From Obscuribacter phosphatis_A (GTDB lineage: Bacteria; Cyanobacteriota; Vampirovibrionia; Obscuribacterales; Obscuribacteraceae): a stretch of 64,000 nt of DNA. The DNA lies in the NCBI GenBank assembly GCA_017303615.1, contig JAFLCK010000002.1, positions 124,001 through 188,000 of the forward strand, written 5' to 3'. This document shows, in pieces, positions 18,852-27,436 of the stretch; within the stretch, counting starts at the first letter, position 1, and the number at the start of each line of letters is the position of its first letter. The notes beneath the pieces were generated by a model. That model made no database searches and was not told where the DNA came from. It was given only the letters and a program-made list of their open reading frames with translations. The translations under genes and the position numbers were made by a program.

Positions 18852-20255
18852 ATGTACAAACCAATAGTCGTAATCGTCGGGCGCCCCAATGTGGGCAAGT
18901 CTACATTTTTCAATCGTTGCATCCAGCAAAAACATGCCATAGTCGATGATACCCCCGGTATCACCAGAGACCGCATCTATAAAGATTGCGATTGGTCGGG
19001 GCATAACTTTATCTTGGTAGACACCGGCGGCATTTTGCCAGACGAAGGACGCAGCTTTGAGCCCATGGCCAAAGAAGTGCTGGACCAAGTGAAACAAGCC
19101 TTGGTGGAAGCCGACGTCATAGTCTTTATGGTGGATGGCAGAGAAGGCATTACAGGCGCCGACGAAGAAGTAGCCAATATCATCAGACGGGTGAAGAAGC
19201 CGGTGATTCTTGCCGTCAATAAAATTGACAGCATCAAAGAAAATAATTCGATTATGGAGTTCTACGGTCTCGGTCTAGGCGATCCTATGCCTTTGTCGGC
19301 CATGACCGGCGCCGGTAATGTCGGCGACTTGCTCGATGCCATCATTGCTTACTTTCCCCAAAACGGTAAGGTGGCAGGCAAGTCAAAGAAAAAGCAATTC
19401 GACTATGAAGAAGAGCTGGAAGAGACCGAAGAGAAAAGAGATCCGGCTACCTGCCCGGTTTCTATCGCTATTGTGGGAAGACCAAATGTAGGCAAATCAT
19501 CTATAACCAATGTACTTTGTGGTCAAAAACGCTCGATTGTTGCCGATGAACCCGGCACCACCCGTGATGCGGTCGACACCAAGATTACTTATCAGGGCAG
19601 AGAAATAACCCTGGTAGATACAGCCGGCATCAGACGCAAATCGCGCGTTGATTATGGGGTCGAAGCCTTCAGCGTCGTGCGCTCGCTCAAGGCCCTGGAA
19701 AGAGCCGATGTGGTGGTTCTTGTCTTGGACGCCAGCCTGGAAATTTCGGACCAAGATCAAAAACTAGCTTCCAAAATTGAAGAAGCAGGTAAAGCAGCCA
19801 TCATTGTTATGAACAAATGGGACCTGATTCAAGACCGCTCATCGACCACGATGAATCAGTTCACCGATCTGATTAAAAGAGAGTTGCGCAGCCTGTCTTA
19901 CGCCGAGGTGCTGTTTACTTCAGCCACCAATAAGTTGCGCATGAATAAAATCATCGAAGCTTGCCTGAGAGCCTTTAGCGAAACCTCTAGACGCATCAAC
20001 ACAGGCTTGGTCAACCAAATCTTGAATGAAGCGGTTGCCCTTTCGCCTCCGCCTGCCAGCAAGCGCGGCAAAAGGCTCAAGGTCTATTATTCCACCCAGG
20101 TGACCACCAATCCGCCTACTTTCGTTTTGAAAGTATCTGATGCCAAGCTACTTTCGCGCCCCTATCAAACTTATCTGGAGCGCAAATTGCGCGAAGCCTT
20201 CGGCTTTGCCGGTTCGCCTTTGCGCATTATCGCCCGCTCTAAAGCCGAAAATTAG
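18852..20255 (+). CDS. der: Ribosome-assembly GTPase Der (EngA)
   Basis: Essential GTPase that acts in 50S ribosomal subunit maturation. 467 residues with the diagnostic two tandem GTPase domains: G1 motifs GRPNVGKSTF (about 8-17) and GRPNVGKSSI (about 204-213), switch stretches DDTPGITRDR and DEPGTTRDAV, VDTGG/VDTAG, NKID and NKWD. The C-terminal KH-like domain includes LKVYYSTQVTTNPPTFVLKV. The acidic linker between domains (EEELEETEEKRD) is longer than usual. It is followed 16 bp later by plsY, indicating co-transcription. Confidence 0.98.
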   Translation: MYKPIVVIVGRPNVGKSTFFNRCIQQKHAIVDDTPGITRDRIYKDCDWSGHNFILVDTGGILPDEGRSFEPMAKEVLDQVKQALVEADVIVFMVDGREGITGADEEVANIIRRVKKPVILAVNKIDSIKENNSIMEFYGLGLGDPMPLSAMTGAGNVGDLLDAIIAYFPQNGKVAGKSKKKQFDYEEELEETEEKRDPATCPVSIAIVGRPNVGKSSITNVLCGQKRSIVADEPGTTRDAVDTKITYQGREITLVDTAGIRRKSRVDYGVEAFSVVRSLKALERADVVVLVLDASLEISDQDQKLASKIEEAGKAAIIVMNKWDLIQDRSSTTMNQFTDLIKRELRSLSYAEVLFTSATNKLRMNKIIEACLRAFSETSRRINTGLVNQILNEAVALSPPPASKRGKRLKVYYSTQVTTNPPTFVLKVSDAKLLSRPYQTYLERKLREAFGFAGSPLRIIARSKAEN

Positions 20256-20271
20256 TTGAAGTGAAAAGAAA

Positions 20272-20928
20272 ATGCTTTTATTGCTTCTACAAATACTAGC
20301 TGCTTACCTTATAGGTTCTATACCGACCGGCTATTGGATTGGCAAAGCTCGCGGCATCGATGTAAGAAAAGTAGGCTCTTGCTCTACCGGCGCCACCAAT
20401 GTTTACCGCTCGGTGGGCAAACTGGCCGGGATAGCCACCCTAATTATCGACCTCTTGAAGGGTCTTTTGCCGGTCATTTACTCTCAAAAGATAAGCCACG
20501 AATTAGCCCTGAACGTAGGCAATCTTGCCTTCAATCTAAGCGATATCGCACCGGTGCTAGTGGCACTAACCACAATCATCGGTCACAGCAAGTCGATTTT
20601 TCTCGGCATGCAGGGCGGAAAAAGCGCTGCCACCGGTCTTGGTACCATGCTCGCCCTTTCGCCGCCTGCCGGTGGTCTTACCTTTGCCACTTGGCTCATC
20701 GTCGTCTTCACAAGCAAGATAGTTTCGCTGGCATCGATGACGGCTGCCGTAGCCAATGTCGGCTATATGATCTTCTTCCAGGCACCGCGAGCTTTTGTGA
20801 TCTATAGTGTGATCGGATGTCTATATGTGGTCATCCGCCACAAAGCCAATATCAAGCGCCTTATGAATGGTACTGAAGCAAAAATTACAGCAGCAAAAAC
20901 TACGGCAGCCAAAAGCGGAGACAAGTAA
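20272..20928 (+). CDS. plsY: Acyl-phosphate:glycerol-3-phosphate acyltransferase PlsY
   Basis: Membrane enzyme that makes lysophosphatidic acid, the first step of phospholipid synthesis with PlsX. 218 residues and about five hydrophobic segments. Family motifs: GSIPTGYWIGKARGIDVRK and GATNVYRSVGK near the N-terminus, IDLLKG, GHSKSIFLGMQGGKSAATGL, and a basic tail after RHKANIKRL. The Ala/Lys/Thr-rich end (about 198-218) is a low-complexity addition. Tightly packed between der and the HtrA gene (1 bp gap). The gpsA gene for glycerol-3-phosphate supply is at the far end of the window. Confidence 0.95.
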   Translation: MLLLLLQILAAYLIGSIPTGYWIGKARGIDVRKVGSCSTGATNVYRSVGKLAGIATLIIDLLKGLLPVIYSQKISHELALNVGNLAFNLSDIAPVLVALTTIIGHSKSIFLGMQGGKSAATGLGTMLALSPPAGGLTFATWLIVVFTSKIVSLASMTAAVANVGYMIFFQAPRAFVIYSVIGCLYVVIRHKANIKRLMNGTEAKITAAKTTAAKSGDK

Positions 20929-20929
20929 A

Positions 20930-22126
20930 ATGAAAGTGTGCGATTTCCCTGGGTTCAGGGCGGGGCATGGTTTTCTGACGCTTGCCGTCACTGCTCTACT
21001 TGCTAATACTTTGTTTGCATCTACTTTACTTGCTCAGGCGGCGGCAGCGGCGCCAACTTTGCCCAGTAAGACAAGCAAACCCGAAACCCCAGCAAAAAAA
21101 GAAACGACCAAAGAAAGCACTGGCGGACGCACGCCCCTGACCGAAGAAGAAAAGCTATACATAAGAATCTATAAGGCAGCTAACCGCAGTGTGGTCAACA
21201 TCTCCTCGGTCTCATCGGCGGAAGAACTGATGACCAATGCCATGCCCAGCGAAGGTTTTGGCTCCGGCTTTATGCTCAAGACCGAAGCCGGTGACGGTTA
21301 CATTCTGACCAACCACCATGTGGTTAGAGGGGCGAGCCATTTGCTCGTCACTTTCTATGACGGCACCACGGTGCAAGCCAATCTAGTCGGTTTTGACGCC
21401 CACACCGATCTGGCCGTGCTCAAGATAAATCCACCCAAAAATCTCGCCCTCACCCCCATCCCCTTGGGTGACTCTTCTGAATTAGAAGTGGGCCGCCGGG
21501 TCTTGGCCATCGGCAATCCATTTGGGTTTGACCGCACCCTCACCGAAGGCATAGTTTCTTCGATAGGTCGCACAATCAAGTCGGAAAACGGCAGATTGAT
21601 CAAGGGCATAATTCAGACCGATGCGGCCATCAACCCGGGCAATTCAGGCGGCCCGCTATTAGACTTATCGGGCAAAGTGGTAGGCATAAACACAGCCATA
21701 TTCAGTGGCACCAGACAATCTTCCGGCATCAGCTTCGCTATTCCGATCAATATTGCTAAAAACATCATTCCGCAACTAATCGAACACCATCGAGTCTTAC
21801 GCCCAGAACTGGGTCTCGATGCTATTCCTGATGAAAGAGGCGGACTGAGAGTTCTGAGGGTCAGCCCCGGCGGTCCGGCGGCCCAGGCAGGCATTCAAGG
21901 ACCCAAAATCATGGTCTATCGCTATGGCGACATGGAATGGCGCCAAATGGAGAGGGGCTTTGCCGACCTGATAGTGGCTGTGGACAATCAACAGGTGAAC
22001 AGTATCGACACTCTGATGTCTTATATAGAAAGTAAGAAACCTAGTCAAGTGGTAACGCTAACAGTTGTAAGGTCCAACCGTCTTCTCAAAATTCCAGTAA
22101 AATTAACAGTCAGTGCACAAGACTGA
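20930..22126 (+). CDS. HtrA/DegP-type serine protease with one PDZ domain
   Basis: Envelope quality-control protease. The chosen ATG at 20930 lies 1 bp after the plsY stop, has GGAG upstream and begins the signal/anchor sequence (hydrophobic run LTLAVTALLANTLFASTLLA); an ORF can be read from 20867, but those 21 codons lie inside plsY. 398 residues. The trypsin-like domain carries the triad His130 (TNHHVV), Asp160 (HTDLAVLKI) and Ser239 (NPGNSGGPLLDL). One PDZ domain follows (about 285-390). A Thr/Lys/Pro linker separates the anchor from the protease. Similar to cyanobacterial HhoA/HtrA. Whether the signal is cleaved or anchors the protein cannot be decided. Confidence 0.94.
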   Translation: MKVCDFPGFRAGHGFLTLAVTALLANTLFASTLLAQAAAAAPTLPSKTSKPETPAKKETTKESTGGRTPLTEEEKLYIRIYKAANRSVVNISSVSSAEELMTNAMPSEGFGSGFMLKTEAGDGYILTNHHVVRGASHLLVTFYDGTTVQANLVGFDAHTDLAVLKINPPKNLALTPIPLGDSSELEVGRRVLAIGNPFGFDRTLTEGIVSSIGRTIKSENGRLIKGIIQTDAAINPGNSGGPLLDLSGKVVGINTAIFSGTRQSSGISFAIPINIAKNIIPQLIEHHRVLRPELGLDAIPDERGGLRVLRVSPGGPAAQAGIQGPKIMVYRYGDMEWRQMERGFADLIVAVDNQQVNSIDTLMSYIESKKPSQVVTLTVVRSNRLLKIPVKLTVSAQD

Positions 22127-22197
22127 AATAATTGAACCGATATCGGTTGAGTGAAAAGCAGGCACAGGCGAACCATCGCATTAAACGGAGTGAAGCA

Positions 22198-22917
22198 TTG
22201 TCAAGAATCCTGGTCATTGAAGACGACCTTTCCATAGCCGAATTAGTAAAAGTCAATCTTGAACTGCTCGGTCATCAAGTGGTGACAGCTCCAGACGGTA
22301 TCAAGGGTCTGGCTATGGCCCAGCAAAACCGCCCAGACTTAATCGTCCTCGACGTAATGATGCCCGATCTGGACGGCTTTACCGTTTGCCAGAGACTTAG
22401 ACAAAATCCGCAGACCAATCCGATTCCGGTGCTGATGCTCACGGCTCTTTCCACCACTAAAGATAAGGTGGCTGGCTTTGACGCCGGCGCCGACGACTAT
22501 CTAGCAAAACCTTTCGACACCCCCGAACTACAAGTGCGGGTGCGTGCCCTTCTCAGGCGTGCCGGTAGCGTTCCTCATTCATCAACCTTGCCCGAGATCC
22601 TCACAGCAGGTGAAATAACATTAATACCAGAAAATCTGCAAGCAAAAGTCGGCGGCAGAATTGAAAAACTCACCCCCACCGAGTTTGAGATATTGCACTG
22701 CTTGATGCAACATCACGGACAGACGGTGTCGACAGGCAAGTTGTTGGAAGAAGTTTGGGGCTACGCCCCCGATGACGACGTAGACACCATCAGAGTGCAT
22801 ATCAGACACCTGCGCACCCGCCTGGAAAAGGGCGAGCGCAAGTATATAAAAACCGTATACGGTGGTGGGTATCAGCTGGTGGCTGAAGGCTTCAATAAAG
22901 AAAAGGGCAGTGAATAA
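22198..22917 (+). CDS. OmpR/PhoB-type response regulator
   Basis: 239 residues from TTG 22198, which has CGGAG 7 bp upstream and gives the classic opening MSRILVIEDD; an in-frame TTG at 22132 would add 22 atypical residues. Receiver domain: Asp9-Asp10, phosphoacceptor Asp52 (VLDVMMPDLDG), LTALS, and Lys in DYLAKPFD. The winged-helix output domain (about 135-235) includes LTPTEFEILHCLMQHHGQTV, then VHIRHLRTRLE and KTVYGGGYQL. No histidine kinase is adjacent, so it is an orphan here. Followed by a terminator. Confidence 0.93.
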   Translation: MSRILVIEDDLSIAELVKVNLELLGHQVVTAPDGIKGLAMAQQNRPDLIVLDVMMPDLDGFTVCQRLRQNPQTNPIPVLMLTALSTTKDKVAGFDAGADDYLAKPFDTPELQVRVRALLRRAGSVPHSSTLPEILTAGEITLIPENLQAKVGGRIEKLTPTEFEILHCLMQHHGQTVSTGKLLEEVWGYAPDDDVDTIRVHIRHLRTRLEKGERKYIKTVYGGGYQLVAEGFNKEKGSE

Positions 22918-22975
22918 TTTCTCACCTGCTCTTTTCAGTACATAAGAATAAACTCTCAGCTTAACGCTTTCCAAG

Positions 22976-23004
22976 AGCCCAGAACCTTTACCGGCTGGGC
23001 TTTT
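22976..23004 (+). terminator. Rho-independent terminator after the OmpR-type regulator
   Basis: AGCCCAG (22976-22982) pairs with CTGGGCT (22995-23001) over a 12-nt loop, in which CC and GG can add pairs, and the stem runs into TTTT. It lies 59 bp after the stop at 22917 and separates the housekeeping block from the acyltransferase operon. Confidence 0.75.
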
Positions 23005-23038
23005 CGCTTGATGAGAAAAGACTTACTATAAACGTTTT

Positions 23039-23048
23039 AGGTTAACCT
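23039..23048. promoter_or_regulatory. Perfect palindrome AGGTTAACCT
   Basis: A 10-bp perfect palindrome between the terminator and the MBOAT gene start at 23177. A half-similar GTTAAC recurs near 23134. Position and symmetry fit a dimeric repressor site, but a 10-bp palindrome can also occur by chance. Confidence 0.25.
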
Positions 23049-23176
23049 GAGAATTCCCAACTGGACATATTGGAAACCCTCCCTTTATCATGTGCGATGA
23101 GCAATTTGGAATATTCTGGAACCAATTTGCCCTGTTAACCATCAAGAAACTTGTTCTTGACCCAAGGAGCACCACC

Positions 23177-24667
23177 TTGTTATTCAACAGCCTTCAATAC
23201 CTAGTCTTTCTACCGACGGTATTTTTCCTCTATTGGATCTTGCCGCAGAAAGCGCGTGTGCCACTGCTTTTGGTGGCAAGCTATGTGTTTTATTGTTCTT
23301 GGAGACCAATCTATGGCTTGCTCATATTTGGTCTGACCCTGGCAAACTTCCTCTTGGTGCCGCTTATAGACAAAGCAGCCAAAGCGGAAGGCGGAAAACA
23401 TCTGGCCTTCACAGCTAAGGGCTGGCTCTGGGTTACAGTGGTGGCCAACCTAATCACCCTGGGTATTTTCAAATACGCCTATTTCACCATGGACATGGTC
23501 AAGGGCGGTCTCGGACTCTTCGGTGTTACCTGGAGAGAGCCGCACCTGCACATTATCTTGCCCCTAGGCATCTCATTTTTCGTCTTTGAATTCATTCACT
23601 ATGCCATGGAAGTCTACCGCGGCAAACCAGTGGTGAAATCTTTCTCGGCCCTGGCTCTGTTCGCCAGCTTCTTCCCGACTCAGATAGCCGGACCAATTAA
23701 GCGCTATCAAGATTTTGTGCCGCAGCTCAGCGAAAAAATCAAATTCAAGTGGGAATACCTCGATGAAGGTATGCAGCTCATCTTGATGGGTCTTTGTAAA
23801 AAAGTGCTTCTGGCTGACAATCTGGCTCTGGTGGTGCAGGCCGGTTTTGCGCATCCCGAAAACTTTTCATCGGTAGACATGTGGCTCATCACCTATGCCT
23901 TCGCCTTCCAGATCTTCTTTGACTTTGCCGGTTATACCGACATTGCCAGAGGCTCAGCTCTCTTGTTTGGCTATAAAGTACCGATTAACTTCAACCTGCC
24001 CTATCTGGCCGCCAACGTTGCTGATTTCTGGCACCGCTGGCATATCAGCCTCTCTACCTGGTTGAGAGATTATCTCTTCATCCCGCTAGGCGGCTCCAAG
24101 TGCAGCAAAATTCTCAACTATAGAAACCTTTTTCTGACCATGGCTCTTGGTGGTCTCTGGCACGGTGCCGCCATGCACTTCTTAGCCTGGGGAGCCTATC
24201 AGGGTATTGTGCTCATCTTGCACAAAGAATATTTGCGCCTGCTCGACTTTGTCGGCATAGCCAAGTCTCTCAAAGAGAACCAGACTCTAGCCAAGGTCTA
24301 TCACGTCTTTTCAGTGATCGCTACCTTCCATATTGTCTGTATCGGCTGGGTCTTTTTCCGGGCAGAAAATATGTCGATAGCCGGCACAATCATCGGCAAA
24401 CTGCTGCAAGCACCTCTGGAACTGGCTAATTTCAGCGCTGCCAAATTGGCAATTCTGCAAATTCGCGATCCGATCATCTTCCCGGCACTGCTCTTGCTCT
24501 TGCCTGTCTTGATGATTGCCCAACCGGTGGTGAACTGGCTCAACGACAAAGCCATCTACAAGAGCCCGCCATGGGCCCTGCAAGTGGGTGTGATGGTTCT
24601 ACTCATGTGCATCATCACTGTCTTCAGTCCCGATAGTTCGCCTTCATTCATATACTTCCAGTTCTAA
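23177..24667 (+). CDS. MBOAT-family O-acyltransferase (AlgI-like)
   Basis: Polytopic membrane enzyme that moves acyl groups across the membrane for O-acetylation of a surface polysaccharide, as AlgI does for alginate and DltB for teichoic acids. The start is set at TTG 23177, preceded by a perfect AAGGAG (23164-23169, 7-bp spacing), giving MLFNSLQYLVFLPTVFFLYW; upstream ATG 23090 adds 29 atypical residues. 496 residues, about ten membrane spans. Signature residues: FDFAGYTDIARGSALLFGY, FWHRWHISLSTWLRDYLFI and GGLWHGAAMHFLAWGAY with the catalytic His. Three SGNH-like genes follow. Substrate polysaccharide unknown. Confidence 0.92.
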   Translation: MLFNSLQYLVFLPTVFFLYWILPQKARVPLLLVASYVFYCSWRPIYGLLIFGLTLANFLLVPLIDKAAKAEGGKHLAFTAKGWLWVTVVANLITLGIFKYAYFTMDMVKGGLGLFGVTWREPHLHIILPLGISFFVFEFIHYAMEVYRGKPVVKSFSALALFASFFPTQIAGPIKRYQDFVPQLSEKIKFKWEYLDEGMQLILMGLCKKVLLADNLALVVQAGFAHPENFSSVDMWLITYAFAFQIFFDFAGYTDIARGSALLFGYKVPINFNLPYLAANVADFWHRWHISLSTWLRDYLFIPLGGSKCSKILNYRNLFLTMALGGLWHGAAMHFLAWGAYQGIVLILHKEYLRLLDFVGIAKSLKENQTLAKVYHVFSVIATFHIVCIGWVFFRAENMSIAGTIIGKLLQAPLELANFSAAKLAILQIRDPIIFPALLLLLPVLMIAQPVVNWLNDKAIYKSPPWALQVGVMVLLMCIITVFSPDSSPSFIYFQF

Positions 24668-24684
24668 AAGCTCACTTTTAGAAC
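24661..24684 (+). repeat. Intercistronic hairpin after the MBOAT gene
   Basis: GTTCTAAAAG (24661-24670) and CTTTTAGAAC (24675-24684) form a perfect 10-bp stem with a CTCA loop. It includes the MBOAT stop codon and ends 14 bp before the next GTG start. There is no T-run after it, so it looks more like an RNA-processing, stability or coupling element than a terminator. Confidence 0.6.
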
Positions 24685-24698
24685 CGTTTGGGGGCACT

Positions 24699-26012
24699 GT
24701 GGCAAAGTTAGACCACGATAGTTTGCGCGATCTTGAAAATCCGAAAAGCGGCACAGACCTTAGGGACACAGCTGCAGCACCGGAGAAACTAGAACGCGCC
24801 TATGCAAAAGGCAAGGCCAGAGGCGGCTTCTTCCAGTCGCGTTTCTTGGCTGGCCTGTCTATCTTTGCCGCGCTTAGCTTGGGGCTGCAATTTCTTTCAA
24901 TCGAGAAATTAAAGCCAAGTGATTTTCCGGTGCGCACCTGGACAACCTGGGCGATTAGCGAGTTCTTTGCCCAACCGGCTCAGCCTAAAGACGTGGTCTT
25001 CCTTGGCTCAAGCCTGATGCTTGTGCCTCTCGATGGCACCGATGCCGATTTTCTCGGCAAACAAATAGACGCCTCTCAGCATCACCGCTCTATCTATTTT
25101 GAAGACGCCTTCAAAAAGGCAAGCGGCAAATCAGTCTCTACTTACAACTTTGCCCTTCCAGGCGAAATGCCCTCAGACGCCTATTTGATCACCGATTTTC
25201 TCTTGAAAGAAAAGCGCGCCCCAAAAGTTCTAGTCTATGGTGTCGGACCGCGCGACTTCATGGATAACTTGCTGCCCTCGCCCGCCGCCACCGACCCTTA
25301 TAAATATCTTTCGCGCTTCGGCGATCTTTCCGGTCATGCCGACTTGCTCATGTCAGATTGGCAAGAAAGATTGAACTGGGAACTCGCCCGACTTTGTTAT
25401 GTATATGGCAATCATGGTCAAATCGCTCTCGATGCCGCAAGAAGCCTGCGCCCTCTTATTGATAAAGTGGCGCCGCGTCCGGCTAATCTCAGCGAAGTAG
25501 ACCGCATCGCCTTCAGAAGAAAAGTCTTGCCCGACTATCTGCCCTTTGAAGTCAATCCGCAGGAATGTTTCTTCCGCCCGACCGATCCAGCCAATCGTCC
25601 GGGTTTTATGGACAACATTCAAGAGTACAGAAAGCGCTACAAGACACTTAAGATGTCTACTTTTACAGCGCAAATGCGCTTTCTCAAAGACTTGATTGCC
25701 ATTGCCAATGAGCGCGGCACCCATGTGGTGCTGGTAGCTATGCCCATCACCCAGGTCAATAGAGAGCTTTTGCCCGATGCCTCGTGGGATCTCTATAAGA
25801 GCGAACTAGCTAAACTGGCGGCACAATCACAAAGTGTCACCTTTAAAGATCTGCATGCCGAAGGCAAAGGCAAATTTGCTCTCAGCGACTTTCAAGATAC
25901 TGTGCACCTGCACTCAGGCGGCGGTGCCAAGTTGCTCAGCGAAATTGCCCAGATTATGGCTAACGACCCGGTTAGCCGCAAAGCCCTAGAGACAAATGGC
26001 GGTGCCCAATGA
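24699..26012 (+). CDS. SGNH-hydrolase-like membrane protein, first of three
   Basis: 437 residues from GTG 24699 (GGGGG upstream). A cytoplasmic lead of about 45 residues, one membrane helix (FLAGLSIFAALSLGLQFL) and a large outer domain. The outer domain has a block-I-like Ser in VVFLGSSLMLVPL, the conserved GPRDFMDN segment, and a C-terminal DTVHLH that fits the Asp-x-x-His pair of SGNH/GDSL enzymes. AlgJ/AlgX and DltD proteins have the same role and layout beside MBOAT partners. Its ATGA end overlaps the next paralogue. Likely the outer acyl-transfer component; not demonstrated. Confidence 0.75.
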   Translation: MAKLDHDSLRDLENPKSGTDLRDTAAAPEKLERAYAKGKARGGFFQSRFLAGLSIFAALSLGLQFLSIEKLKPSDFPVRTWTTWAISEFFAQPAQPKDVVFLGSSLMLVPLDGTDADFLGKQIDASQHHRSIYFEDAFKKASGKSVSTYNFALPGEMPSDAYLITDFLLKEKRAPKVLVYGVGPRDFMDNLLPSPAATDPYKYLSRFGDLSGHADLLMSDWQERLNWELARLCYVYGNHGQIALDAARSLRPLIDKVAPRPANLSEVDRIAFRRKVLPDYLPFEVNPQECFFRPTDPANRPGFMDNIQEYRKRYKTLKMSTFTAQMRFLKDLIAIANERGTHVVLVAMPITQVNRELLPDASWDLYKSELAKLAAQSQSVTFKDLHAEGKGKFALSDFQDTVHLHSGGGAKLLSEIAQIMANDPVSRKALETNGGAQ

Positions 26013-27436
26013 AAAGGGTCAGTCGAGCCATGGCCGCCATTGCCGCATTTCTTGGAATAAATGTGGCTTTTTCGTTTTATGCCCCGCTCAAATTCAATCC
26101 TTTCAACTATCCCTACAAAGGCTGGAGCTGGTGGGGTTTTCATGACTTAAAAGAAGACAAACAAGTACATAACGTCACTCTTTTAGGCTCATCACTGATG
26201 GTGGCAGCCATAAATAATTGCGATGCCAACTATTTGAACCGCCCCCTCAACCTGACCAAGCATCACCAGTCTCTTTATCTAAACGATAAGCTGGAAGAAA
26301 CTTTCAAAGGCAAGTTCCGCACTTTCAATCTCTCCGCACCAGGACAGATGCCTTCCGATGCCTATTTGACCGTAAAGAGCTTGCTTGCCGCCTCGCATCG
26401 TCCCGATGTGATTATCTATGGTGTTGCCCCCCGCGACTTTATCGATAGCCAGCTGGGTAATCCCACCGATACCGAACCATTCCATTTTCTCAGCCGCATC
26501 GTCTCTACCGACGAATGTGCCGGTGGGCTCTTTAGAGACCCCTTGGGCAGACTATCTTGGTTCATCGATCGCAATCTTTATTTCGCACACCATGCCCTAG
26601 ATTGGCAGATGACCGCCGAGAAAGCGGCCACCCGCTTACTCAACAAAGTGGCGGCCGTGCCCAGCGGCGCCCAGCCTTATACTTTCTGGCAGCGCACCAA
26701 GCTAATACCAAACTATCGCGCCGGTGAAATTCATCCCGATGCAGTCTATACGCATCCGCTCAAGAAAGAAGATGTGGCTGCTAATTTCAAAGACAACACC
26801 GAAGAGTACAAAGAACGCTATAAGAAAGCTGATGATCATACATTCAAGACTCAGATGTATTTTCTCGGTAAACTGGGCACCCTTTGCAAAAAAGAACGCA
26901 TCGAACTAATCGTCGTCAACATGCCGGTCAGTCGAGAAAACATCAACCAACTGGGCGCCACCACTTACTTAGACTATGTCTTTGCCGTCAAGGGCAAAGC
27001 TTTTGCCTATGGTGCGCCCTTTTTCGATCTCAACTATTTCTATCTCTACGACAAAAGTCTCTATCATGACTATGTGCACCTAAATGCCTTCGGCGGCGCC
27101 AAATTTCTAGACAGTCTGGTCTCGGCTCTCAATGAAGATCCGCGCACCAAACTGACTATGGAAATGGCCGGACGCGAACTCTGGAAACACGATGAACTGG
27201 AGCGACTGGCTAGAGGAATCGATCGCGACCGCGATCCCAGTTCGTTCACTAGTTTAGAAAAGCTGAAAGGTAAACTAGCCGAACACAAGCTAATTGAGGC
27301 CAATGATCTGGTGCGCGAACATCGCAGCAAAATCAGAAATGTGGTCAACGAACTGCGCAACAAGAAGCAGATTGGCAGCCGCATAGATACAATCGAAAAG
27401 GCTGAGCCCGATGACGAGACGGGGGTAGCAATGTAA
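26009..27436 (+). CDS. SGNH-hydrolase-like membrane protein, second of three
   Basis: 475 residues; starts within the preceding stop (ATGA). N-terminal membrane helix (MAAIAAFLGINVAFSFYAPL region), then an outer domain alignable by eye with its neighbours: VTLLGSSLMVAAI, APGQMPSDAYLTVKSL, GVAPRDFIDSQLG, FHFLSRI, and a C-terminal HDYVHLNAFGG keeping the Asp and His. Unlike the first copy it has a C-terminal extension of about 100 charged, helical residues (LEKLKGKLAEHKLIEANDLV), possibly a coiled coil for assembly. Its TAATG end is shared with the third copy. Confidence 0.75.
   Translation: MKRVSRAMAAIAAFLGINVAFSFYAPLKFNPFNYPYKGWSWWGFHDLKEDKQVHNVTLLGSSLMVAAINNCDANYLNRPLNLTKHHQSLYLNDKLEETFKGKFRTFNLSAPGQMPSDAYLTVKSLLAASHRPDVIIYGVAPRDFIDSQLGNPTDTEPFHFLSRIVSTDECAGGLFRDPLGRLSWFIDRNLYFAHHALDWQMTAEKAATRLLNKVAAVPSGAQPYTFWQRTKLIPNYRAGEIHPDAVYTHPLKKEDVAANFKDNTEEYKERYKKADDHTFKTQMYFLGKLGTLCKKERIELIVVNMPVSRENINQLGATTYLDYVFAVKGKAFAYGAPFFDLNYFYLYDKSLYHDYVHLNAFGGAKFLDSLVSALNEDPRTKLTMEMAGRELWKHDELERLARGIDRDRDPSSFTSLEKLKGKLAEHKLIEANDLVREHRSKIRNVVNELRNKKQIGSRIDTIEKAEPDDETGVAM

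Noticed and set aside
20867..20929. N-terminal extension of the HtrA gene
   Set aside because: These 21 codons overlap the plsY end; ATG 20930 has GGAG and starts a proper signal sequence.
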